In this document: positions 7,397-15,012 of the stretch, one piece after another | Layout of the letters: each line of letters begins with the position of its first letter | How positions within the stretch are numbered: position 1 is the first letter of the stretch | The notes under the pieces: generated by a model | Database searches by the model: none | What the model was told of the DNA's origin: nothing | Seen by the model: the letters and a program-made list of their open reading frames with translations, nothing else | Position numbers and translations under genes: made by a program | Assembly (NCBI RefSeq): GCF_900109095.1 | Contig: NZ_FNYZ01000015.1 | Location: forward strand, 1 to 64,000 | Direction of reading: 5' to 3' | DNA length: 64,000 nucleotides | DNA from: Sphingobium sp. AP50 | GTDB lineage: Bacteria > Pseudomonadota > Alphaproteobacteria > Sphingomonadales > Sphingomonadaceae

Positions 7397-8794
7397 TCAG
7401 GCCAGCGCGGTCAGTCGCTTGCCCACCATTTGCAACTCCGCCACGAAGCGCGCCTGCTCCTCTGCCCGCCGGGCCGCGTCGGGCAAGCGCAGCAAATAGC
7501 TGGGATGCACCGTGACCCATCCTTCCGCGCCGTCCGCCAGCGGGATCGGCATGCCGCGCGTCGCTCCGATCGTCACCGCCTTGCCCAGCATCGCCCGCGC
7601 CGCACTGGCGCCCAGCGCGACGATCAGGCGCGGGCGGACAAGCGCGATCTCCTGGCTTAGCCACCAGCGGCAAGCCTCTATCTCGCCCGCATCGGGTGAC
7701 TGGTGCAGTCGGCGCTTGCCCTGTCGTTCGAATTTGAAATGCTTGACCGCATTGGTGACATAGGCGCGCGACCGGTCGACCCCGGCCTGCGCCAGCGCCG
7801 CGTCGAACAATTGCCCGGCCGGGCCGACAAAGGGGCGCCCGGCCAGATCCTCCTGATCGCCCGGCTGTTCGCCGATGAAGAGGATCGGCGCGTCGAGCGG
7901 GCCTTCGCCGAATACGGTCTGCGTCGCTGGCCCATGCAGCGGGCAGCGGGTGCAGCCCATGGCGCCTTCGCGCAGGGCCGCCCATGCGGTGGCAATGTCA
8001 TCCGGCCGCCGGGGCGCGACCGAGGTCGTGGCGATCATCGCCGCTTCGCGCGCCTGTGCCCCGGCGATCAGATCGGGGATCAGCGCCGCTTCGGGCAGGT
8101 TGCGCCAATATTTTTTCGGCATTTCGGACAGCATCGCCCCGGTCTTCAGCCGCGCCGGGTTGAAGATGGCGGCATAATAGCCCTTCCACAGCGCCTCGAC
8201 CGGATCGCCATCGGGCGCGTCGGATCGCTGCGCGCCCGGCCCTTCGTTCAGCGTTGCGCCATCCCAGTGGATGCTGAGGTCGGGCGTCAGGATCGACCAG
8301 CGCATCGAAGCGAAGCGACGCAGGAAGAAGCCCGCATTGGCCCGGACGATATGATGCTCCGGTTCGAACCAGGCCACGAAGCGCGTGTCATCGCCCTCCG
8401 CCACCTCGCGGAAGCGCACAAAGGCGCGCATCTTGTGGATATCGCGCCGCACCGCCTTGGCCAGCGCATCGATCCGGCGCAGCAGCGGATCGGCCCGGTC
8501 CTCCATCAGGCCGGGCTGATCGCGCAGCCGCCACAGCAGCGCATAGAGCAAGGCAAAGCGTTCAGGATCGCGATGCAGGATCGTTGTCTGCGCCAGATCG
8601 ACAAAGGCGCGCGGCACGGAGAAGGCGGCCCGCTCCGGTTCGGGCGGCAAGGGATCATGGCCGAACAGGTCGGCCGGCGCATCGCCGACCTGCCAGACCA
8701 CGTCCGCCGGATCGACGCCCACGACCGCCAGCCGCCGCGCCGCCGCGCGCCAGCCGTCGAAATCGTCCGGCGCGCTCAGTGCGATACAATACAT
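7397..8794 (-). CDS. UdgX-type uracil-DNA glycosylase fused to DUF4130 domain
   Basis: About 465 residues. The N-terminal half matches the DUF4130/TIGR03915 DNA-metabolism domain; the C-terminal part (from about residue 290) is a family-4-like uracil-DNA glycosylase with an Fe-S cluster region (GCTRCPL), GEQPGDQED, and HPSYLLR. The insert KRRLHQ is the UdgX signature; in characterised UdgX its His forms a covalent bond with uracil-containing DNA. The start at 8794 matches the family N-terminus (MYCIAL); the frame upstream to 8842 is repeat sequence. The usual partner, a radical SAM protein, lies at 9932-11176 on the same strand, but two other genes intervene. A role in DNA-damage tolerance is likely. 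Confidence 0.9.
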   Translation of the reverse strand: MYCIALSAPDDFDGWRAAARRLAVVGVDPADVVWQVGDAPADLFGHDPLPPEPERAAFSVPRAFVDLAQTTILHRDPERFALLYALLWRLRDQPGLMEDRADPLLRRIDALAKAVRRDIHKMRAFVRFREVAEGDDTRFVAWFEPEHHIVRANAGFFLRRFASMRWSILTPDLSIHWDGATLNEGPGAQRSDAPDGDPVEALWKGYYAAIFNPARLKTGAMLSEMPKKYWRNLPEAALIPDLIAGAQAREAAMIATTSVAPRRPDDIATAWAALREGAMGCTRCPLHGPATQTVFGEGPLDAPILFIGEQPGDQEDLAGRPFVGPAGQLFDAALAQAGVDRSRAYVTNAVKHFKFERQGKRRLHQSPDAGEIEACRWWLSQEIALVRPRLIVALGASAARAMLGKAVTIGATRGMPIPLADGAEGWVTVHPSYLLRLPDAARRAEEQARFVAELQMVGKRLTALA

Positions 8795-8805
8795 ATTATG
8801 GCATG

Positions 8806-8946
8806 CCGTTCGTCCTGAGTAGCCCCTTCGACTGCCTGCCAAGGCAGGCGCTCAGGACAGGCATTGAGCTTGTCGAAATGGCGTATCGAAGGATCGGTGC
8901 TTCGATATGAGGCTTCGACAAGCTCAGCCTCTACTCAGCACGAACG
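8806..8946. repeat. Intergenic hairpin repeat, family 2
   Basis: Starts with CGTTCGTCCTGAGTAG and ends with CTACTCAGCACGAACGG, giving outer inverted arms; inside are CTTGTCGAAATGG and TTCGACAAGCTCAG arms. Related copies are at 18591-18694, 30972-31041 and 54681-54800. It lies between the hemerythrin gene and the UdgX gene. Confidence 0.8.
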
Positions 8947-8962
8947 GAAAAAGAATAGCATT

Positions 8963-9433
8963 TCACTCCGCCGCCTGCGCCCGCTCCAGTTCGGCCGGCT
9001 TGCGCTTGGCGAACAGCTTGCCCAGCTTCTCTTCTTCCGCCGCGCTCAGATCCTTCGCGGCGTCCGGGAACATCTCTTCCTCTTCCTCCTCGATATGGTG
9101 GAGGTAGCGCTTCTTCATCTTGTCGAACTCGCGGCGCCAGGCTTCGCCGTTGAACTTCAATTCGCTCAACTCTTCCAGATAATCGTCGATTTCCTTGTGC
9201 TCCGACACACTGTGCTGCGCATCCTCGCGCAGGTCGGGGCGGGACAGCATGGTGGCGTAGAGCGTCTCTTCCTCGGCGGCGGCATGGGCGCTCACCTCCA
9301 CCTTGAACTGCTCGAACAGCTTTTCCAGCCGCGCCTCGTCCTTCTCCCGATCCGCTTCCGCCATCTTGGCGAAGAGCTGGCGGTGGGCGTCGTGATCCTG
9401 CTTCAGACGGTCGAAAATCGTTGCATTGGCCAT
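8963..9433 (-). CDS. Hemerythrin HHE-domain protein
   Basis: A 156-residue four-helix protein with the His/Glu ligands expected for a di-iron hemerythrin site: QDHDAH near the N-terminus, HAAAEEETLY, SEHKEID, and YLHHIEEEEEEMFP. Such proteins bind oxygen or other small ligands, or protect against oxidative and nitrosative stress. The start at 9433 follows a GAGGAGG site about 8 bases upstream. It lies between the radical SAM and UdgX genes on the same strand, so it may be co-expressed with the DNA-repair set, though a family-2 repeat separates it from UdgX. Confidence 0.85.
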   Translation of the reverse strand: MANATIFDRLKQDHDAHRQLFAKMAEADREKDEARLEKLFEQFKVEVSAHAAAEEETLYATMLSRPDLREDAQHSVSEHKEIDDYLEELSELKFNGEAWRREFDKMKKRYLHHIEEEEEEMFPDAAKDLSAAEEEKLGKLFAKRKPAELERAQAAE

Positions 9434-9507
9434 GGGGGAACCTCCTCGTTCGAGGAAGGACAACGTGGCAAAATGGAATTGGGTCCGGCGCGCGCGCCGA
9501 AGTCAGT

Positions 9508-9858
9508 TCAGCCGAACAGGAAGCGGTAGATGATCGCCACCGGCACCCACAGCAGCGCGCCGACCAGGCTGGCGCCCCATAGCTGCACCACATCACGGCG
9601 GAAGCGCAGGGCCATGCCGCTGTCCGACAGGCCGCCCTGTTCCAGCATGTGCCAGCGACGTTCCAGCCCGCGCGCGGCCACGGCATAGCCGCCGATCGCG
9701 ATGATGATGCCCAGATGCAGGACCAGCGATCCGCCCATCTTGGCGACGATGCCGATCTGGAGCAGGCAGAAGACGACGAGCGCGGCGGCAAGATGGCTGC
9801 TGATCCGCTTGGCAAAGCTCTTGCGCGGTTGCGTCCTGCTGCCCAGTGCCGTCGCCAA
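9508..9858 (-). CDS. Small inner-membrane protein, unknown function
   Basis: A 116-residue protein with a basic N-terminus and about three hydrophobic helices (around residues 22-40, 43-62 and 92-115). I do not recognise the family. It is downstream of the radical SAM gene and upstream of the hemerythrin gene on the same strand, so it could be part of that transcript. Coding is supported by length, composition and position. Confidence 0.6.
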   Translation of the reverse strand: MATALGSRTQPRKSFAKRISSHLAAALVVFCLLQIGIVAKMGGSLVLHLGIIIAIGGYAVAARGLERRWHMLEQGGLSDSGMALRFRRDVVQLWGASLVGALLWVPVAIIYRFLFG

Positions 9859-9931
9859 AACCCGAACTCCCTATGTGACCCGTAAGCCACGATTTCACGA
9901 TCGCTCCCATGGATCAACCCAAAAATGGCGC

Positions 9932-11176
9932 TTATGCGAAGAGATCGAGCTGTTTTGCCGGCGGCGCCAGCCGCGCGCGCAAATCCGCCCGGTCGGTCAG
10001 CACCAGCGGGCGCCAGTCGGCCGCGATCAGGAACGGGCGCAATTTGCGGATCGAGGTGGTCAGTCGCGCGACATCCTCCAGCCGCAACCGGCGCTGGCGA
10101 CGGCTCATCAGGATGCGGTCGACCGCCTTCACCCCCAGTCCCGGCACCCGCAACAGCGCCTCGCGCGGGGCACGATTCACGTCCACCGGAAAGATCGCCC
10201 GATGGTTGAGCGCCCAGGCCAGCTTGGGGTCGATATCCAGCGGCAGGCATCCGGTCGCCTGATCGGTCGCCGCCGCAATCTCCCCCGCTTCATAGCCATA
10301 GAAGCGCATCATCCAGTCCGACTGATAAAGCCGGTGCTCGCGCATCAGCGGCGGGCGCTTCAGCGGCAGCACCGCGCTGGGCGAAGGGATGGGGGAAAAG
10401 GCGCTATAATAGACGCGGCGCAGCCGGTGCCGGTCATAGAGGCTGCTGGCCCGCGCGATGATCGCCCGGTCGTCGGCCGCGTCCGCACCCACGATCATTT
10501 GCGTCGACTGGCCGGCCGGGGCGAAGCGCGGCGCGCTCTTATATTTGCGCCTTGCGTCCTGCCCGTCCTCCATCTCGGTGCGCAGATGCCGCATCGCCCC
10601 CTCGATCCGGCCGCCATCCTTCTCGGGCGCCAGCCGCTTGAGGCCGCTTTCGGTCGGTAGTTCGACATTGATCGACAGCCGGTCGGCATGCAGCCCTGCC
10701 AGCCGCAGCAGTTCCGGGTCGGCATCGGGAATGGTCTTGAGGTGGATATAGCCGCGAAAATCATGGTCCTGCCGCAGCGACCGGGCGACCTCGACCATTT
10801 GTTCCATCGTATAATCGGACGAGCGGATGATGCCGGAGGAGAGGAACAGCCCCTCGATATAATTGCGCCGATAGAAATTGAGCGTGAGGTCGACCACCTC
10901 CTGCGCGGTGAAGCGCGCGCGGCGCACGTCGCTCGACCGGCGGTTGATGCAATAATGGCAGTCGAAGATGCAGCTGTTGGTCAGCAAAATCTTGAGTAGC
11001 GATATGCAGCGGCCATCGGGCGCATAGGCATGGCAAATCCCCATCCCCTCGGTCGACCCGATCCCCTTGCCCCCGCGACTGTCCCGCTTCGCCGTGCCCG
11101 ACGACGCGCAGGACGCATCATATTTGGCCGCGTCTGCCAGGATTTCGAGTTTCTGCCGGATGGAAAGCTGCACCAT
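9932..11176 (-). CDS. Putative DNA modification/repair radical SAM protein
   Basis: Radical SAM enzyme of 414 residues, matching the TIGR03916 type that is genomically paired with DUF4130-UdgX fusions. The 4Fe-4S motif C-x3-C-x2-C is visible as CIFDCHYC near residue 70. Near the C-terminus, residues about 335-365 (PREALLRVPGLGVKAVDRIL) form a helix-hairpin-helix-like DNA-binding segment. The start at 11176 gives the typical N-terminus. The reaction is not known; the pairing suggests processing of damaged or modified bases together with UdgX. Confidence 0.87.
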   Translation of the reverse strand: MVQLSIRQKLEILADAAKYDASCASSGTAKRDSRGGKGIGSTEGMGICHAYAPDGRCISLLKILLTNSCIFDCHYCINRRSSDVRRARFTAQEVVDLTLNFYRRNYIEGLFLSSGIIRSSDYTMEQMVEVARSLRQDHDFRGYIHLKTIPDADPELLRLAGLHADRLSINVELPTESGLKRLAPEKDGGRIEGAMRHLRTEMEDGQDARRKYKSAPRFAPAGQSTQMIVGADAADDRAIIARASSLYDRHRLRRVYYSAFSPIPSPSAVLPLKRPPLMREHRLYQSDWMMRFYGYEAGEIAAATDQATGCLPLDIDPKLAWALNHRAIFPVDVNRAPREALLRVPGLGVKAVDRILMSRRQRRLRLEDVARLTTSIRKLRPFLIAADWRPLVLTDRADLRARLAPPAKQLDLFA

Positions 11177-11255
11177 ATGTTCCTGATATGTTCAGGATGG
11201 CAGCTTGTCCATGATCTGGATCAGGACTGCACCAAGGGGCAGGGGTGGGAGGCGA

Positions 11256-11654
11256 TCATTTCGATACGCGGACGCTTTGCAATTTCTCGACAAACACTGT
11301 CCGCGTGGAATCACCGAGATAGCGTTTTTGGCGAGGAAACAGGCTGACACGCCCGATCAGTTGAACGGTGAACGTCCCCCAGGGTGGCTCTGCCTTTCGC
11401 CAGCCAGAGGCTTGCCTTGCTCTCACATCTAATTGTTTACATTCATTATCGGCACATTTAACAGAAGCGCCGTCTTCGCCCCGGAGAAGGTTTCCTGACG
11501 CATCCCGGCATTGCTCAAATCGGCTATTCTCGAAATTCGTAAACCATGTGCAGGTCATCGTGCGACGCTTGCCGAAAACCTCGTCATCAACCGTGACCTC
11601 GTCGGTCCCGACGGGCGTCGCTGATGCCAGCGCAAAAATAACGAATTGCCACAT
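11256..11654 (-). CDS. Small secreted protein, unknown function
   Basis: A 132-residue protein with a short hydrophobic N-terminus (MWQFVIFALASATPVG) resembling a signal peptide, and four cysteines in the middle that could pair in the periplasm. I do not recognise the family. Base composition is noticeably more AT-rich than in neighbouring genes, which hints at recent acquisition or relaxed selection. It stands alone between the radical SAM gene and the hybrid kinase. Confidence 0.5.
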   Translation of the reverse strand: MWQFVIFALASATPVGTDEVTVDDEVFGKRRTMTCTWFTNFENSRFEQCRDASGNLLRGEDGASVKCADNECKQLDVRARQASGWRKAEPPWGTFTVQLIGRVSLFPRQKRYLGDSTRTVFVEKLQSVRVSK

Positions 11655-11746
11655 TTGCTCTTCATATCGCCCATTATCTGGCCTGCAATCACCCGATCAT
11701 GATGGCGAGAAAGGCAGTTGGAAATGCCGGCTCACCGAGGCTCCCT

Positions 11747-13624
11747 TTACGCCACCCCATCCCCGTCCAGCACCTGCCGCACCTTGATCGCCAGCTGGTC
11801 GAAGGTGAAAGGCTTGGCGAGGAAGGCGACGCCGGGGTCCAGCATGCCGTTATGGACGATTGCGTTGCGGGTATAGCCGGTGGTGTACAGCACTTTCAGC
11901 CCCGGCCGCTCCGCGCTCGCCCGGTCCGCCAGAATGCGGCCGTTGATGCCGGGCATCACGATGTCGGTGAACAGCATGTCGATGCGCGGCTGGATCGTCA
12001 GCATCTCCAGCGCCTGCTCGCCGTCGGACGCCTGCACCACGGTATAGCCCAGCTCGCGCAATGAATCGACCGACATGTGGCGCACCCGGTCCTCATCCTC
12101 GACCACCAGGATGATTTCCTCGCCCTGTGCGCGGGGCAGGCTGTCGGCGGCGGGCGCGGCATAGCCCTGCGCGGCGTCCGGTCCATAATGGCGCGGCAGG
12201 TAGATTTTGATGATCGTGCCTTCGCCCGGCTCGGAATAGATTTTCACATGGCCGCGCGATTGCTTGACGAAGCCGAACACCTGGCTGAGGCCCAGCCCCG
12301 TCCCCTTGCCCACGCCCTTGGTGGTGAAGAAGGGATCGAAGGCGCGCTCCACCACGTCCGGCGGCATGCCGGTGCCGGTGTCGGCGACCGACACCAATAT
12401 ATATTGGCCCGGCGTCACTTCGTCATGATTGGCGGCATAGGCGTCGTCCAGATGCGCGTTCGCCGTCTCGATCGTCAGCCGCCCGCCGCCCGGCATGGCG
12501 TCGCGCGCATTGACGCACAGGTTCAGGATTGCGCTTTCCAGCTGGTTGGGGTCGATGCTGGCGCGCCACAGGCCGCCGGCCAGCACGGATTCCACGCGCA
12601 TATCCTCGCCTATGGTCCGGCGCAGCAGTTCGGACATGCCACCGACCAGCTTGTTGACGTCGGTCGGCTGCGGATCGAGTGGCTGTTGACGCGAAAAGGC
12701 GAGCAGACGGGACGTCAGTTGCGCGGCGCGCTGCGCGCCTTCGGTCGCATTGTCGATGCCCTTCATCACGCGGGGATCGCCATCCTCGCCCAGCCGCCGC
12801 CGCGCCATGTCGAGCGATCCGATGACGATCGCCAGCATATTGTTGAAATCATGCGCGATGCCGCCGGTCAGCTGGCCGATGGATTCCATCTTTTGCACCT
12901 GGCGCAACTGGGCCTGCGCGGCCTCGCGCTCCTCGACTTCGCCGATCAGCCTGGCATGGGCAGCGCTCAGCGCCTCGCGGCTTTCCACCGCCTCGCTCAT
13001 CCGCCGCTGGGCATTGCGCAGCGCCATCAGCCCCAGGATGATGACCAGCGCGGCGCTCAGCGCCAGCCCGGCCGTGACCATGATGCTCATCCGGTTCGCC
13101 GCGATGGACCGGTCGCGTAGCAACTGTTCCTCGCGCGTCTTCATATGGGCGACATGGGCGCGGATGCGCGCGGTCATGGCCAGACCGGGGAGGAAGGCCT
13201 GTTCGGGCAGCGAGCGGCCTTCACGGCGACGCTCGATCGCGGCCTGGAGCATGTCGACCCGTTGCTCGATCATCGCACCCAGTGCGTCGACCGCTTTCAT
13301 CTGGTCGGCATTGTCATGCACTTCGCTGCGCAGGCTGCCCCATTCATCGCGCCAATGCGTCCGGAAATCCTGATAGGGTTCCAGGAAATCCTCACGCTTG
13401 GTCAGGATGAAGCCGCGCTGGCTGCTTTCCGCCGCCAGCGCCCGCGCCAGCAGCATCGACAACCGGTTTTCGACCCGCAACGTATGGTTGACCCAGGCGA
13501 TTTCCGCCTGCTGCCCCCGATAAAGCCAGAAGGTGCCGCTCACCGCCGTCACGACGACGATCAGGGCCAGCAGCAGGATGACGATGGATCGTTCGGGGCG
13601 CAGGGCAGGCATGGCGTACCTCAT
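11747..13624 (-). CDS. CHASE3-domain hybrid sensor histidine kinase
   Basis: Membrane sensor kinase, about 625 residues. Order: transmembrane helix (about 13-34), periplasmic CHASE3 domain (about 38-175, with the typical AAESSQRGFILT segment), second transmembrane helix (about 178-201), coiled linker, HisKA with phospho-acceptor His258 in GGIAHDFNN, HATPase with NLCVNARDAMPGGG and GTGLGLS, then a C-terminal receiver with phospho-acceptor Asp554. The start at 13624 is preferred because the longer frame to 13885 overlaps the divergent FAD oxidase gene. The signal and output partner are unknown. Confidence 0.88.
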   Translation of the reverse strand: MRYAMPALRPERSIVILLLALIVVVTAVSGTFWLYRGQQAEIAWVNHTLRVENRLSMLLARALAAESSQRGFILTKREDFLEPYQDFRTHWRDEWGSLRSEVHDNADQMKAVDALGAMIEQRVDMLQAAIERRREGRSLPEQAFLPGLAMTARIRAHVAHMKTREEQLLRDRSIAANRMSIMVTAGLALSAALVIILGLMALRNAQRRMSEAVESREALSAAHARLIGEVEEREAAQAQLRQVQKMESIGQLTGGIAHDFNNMLAIVIGSLDMARRRLGEDGDPRVMKGIDNATEGAQRAAQLTSRLLAFSRQQPLDPQPTDVNKLVGGMSELLRRTIGEDMRVESVLAGGLWRASIDPNQLESAILNLCVNARDAMPGGGRLTIETANAHLDDAYAANHDEVTPGQYILVSVADTGTGMPPDVVERAFDPFFTTKGVGKGTGLGLSQVFGFVKQSRGHVKIYSEPGEGTIIKIYLPRHYGPDAAQGYAAPAADSLPRAQGEEIILVVEDEDRVRHMSVDSLRELGYTVVQASDGEQALEMLTIQPRIDMLFTDIVMPGINGRILADRASAERPGLKVLYTTGYTRNAIVHNGMLDPGVAFLAKPFTFDQLAIKVRQVLDGDGVA

Positions 13625-13824
13625 GTTGCATTCACCATCACAGGGCAAGCTCTGCTGCGCTGTGCCGGTGCGCATTTGTCCTTTGCCTTCTGGCGGTTGG
13701 ACGGCGCAGCTTCGTTGGGCTTTGGAATCTGTTTGGAAATGCGCCTCCGGTGCGGCAACAAAAATGCGCTCTTTCGCGCATTTTTCAAACAGACCCTTAA
13801 AACGGATCACAGGGAGGGCGGAAC

Positions 13825-14964
13825 ATGGACAGAAGGGCATTTCTGGGCACGGCGCTGGGCGGCGCGGGCATGGTCGGGCTGGCATCGGCGGCCCGCGGCG
13901 CCTTCGATCCGCTGGCCGGGCTGGAGCCGGTGCGCGCTACGCCCGACCGCATTTTCCGCACCACCGTCTGCCTGCGTCCCTTCCGCGCCGCCGGCCCCCG
14001 GATCGAGGTGGAGCAGGTCGGCCGCAAGCGTGTGATCCATAATTATGGCCATGGCGGCAGCGGCTGGTCCTTGAGCTGGGGGTCGGCGGAGCGGGCCGTC
14101 GCGCTGGCGCTGGCCGATGGCGTGCGCGACGTCGCGGTGATCGGCGCGGGCGCGCTCGGCCTCACCGCCGCGCTCACCGCCCAGCGCGCGGGCGCGAAAG
14201 TCACCATCTATACCAAAGAGCAATTCCCCTTCGTCCGCTCCGCCCGCGCCACCGGCACCTGGTCGCCCGACAGCCGCGTGGCGATGGAGGGCGCGGTCGA
14301 CGCCGGCTTCGCCGACCGGTGGGAGGGGATGGCCCGCACCTCCTTCACCTATTTCCAGTCTATGCTCGGCATGGCCGGCGATCCGGTCGAATGGACCGAT
14401 CGCTACATGCTGTCCGACACCGCCGATGCTCAGCGTCATCCGCCCTCGATCAGCGGAAAGCCCGGCTTCCTGCGCCTCGAATCCCGTCTGGCCGACATCA
14501 CGCCGCGCAGCGTCGACCTGCCCCCCGGCAGTCATCCCTTCCGCCCGGCCTTCGCCCGGCGCAGTTCTTCGCTGACCTTCAACGTCGCCGACCTGATGCG
14601 CCATCTGACCAGCGATTTCCTGCTCGCGGGCGGCCATATCCTCCCAATGGAATTTCATGCCCCCGGCGACGTCACCCGGCTGAAGCAATCCTCGATCATC
14701 CATTGCACCGGCTATGGCGCCCGCACCCTGTGGCGCGACGAAAGTATCGTGCCGGTGCGCGGCCAGATCGCCTGGCTGATCCCGCAGCCCGGCGTCACCT
14801 ATGGCGTCTATTATCAGGGCCTGTCGATGCTGGCCCGGCGCGACGGCATCGTCGTGCAGCCGACGGGGCAGGACGAATGGTTCGGATATGGCGACGCCAA
14901 TGAGGAAGCCGATCGTGCATCCGCCGAAGCCGCAGTCCGGCAACTCGCAACCTTCTGGGCATAA
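13825..14964 (+). CDS. FAD-dependent D-amino-acid oxidase-like protein, exported
   Basis: A 379-residue protein of the DAO superfamily. The N-terminus MDRRAFLGTALGGAGMVGLA has a twin-arginine motif and hydrophobic core, suggesting Tat export of the folded flavoprotein. The dinucleotide-binding motif VAVIGAGALGL is near residue 108, and the C-terminal region ends like D-amino-acid oxidases (VVQPTGQDEWFGYG). The next gene, 49 bases downstream on the same strand, is a fused 5-oxoprolinase/hydantoinase, so the two may act on related amino-acid derivatives. Substrate unknown. Confidence 0.8.
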   Translation: MDRRAFLGTALGGAGMVGLASAARGAFDPLAGLEPVRATPDRIFRTTVCLRPFRAAGPRIEVEQVGRKRVIHNYGHGGSGWSLSWGSAERAVALALADGVRDVAVIGAGALGLTAALTAQRAGAKVTIYTKEQFPFVRSARATGTWSPDSRVAMEGAVDAGFADRWEGMARTSFTYFQSMLGMAGDPVEWTDRYMLSDTADAQRHPPSISGKPGFLRLESRLADITPRSVDLPPGSHPFRPAFARRSSSLTFNVADLMRHLTSDFLLAGGHILPMEFHAPGDVTRLKQSSIIHCTGYGARTLWRDESIVPVRGQIAWLIPQPGVTYGVYYQGLSMLARRDGIVVQPTGQDEWFGYGDANEEADRASAEAAVRQLATFWA

Positions 14965-15012
14965 GCCAAAGCGCCTTGCTATCCGGTGGGCGTGCCGCCA
15001 TCACGCCTGCCC

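Noticed and set aside
7361..7660. Frame starting MDCFAALAMT
   Set aside because: The start is the translation of a family-1 repeat arm and the remainder is antisense to the UdgX gene; similar peptides appear at the other copies.
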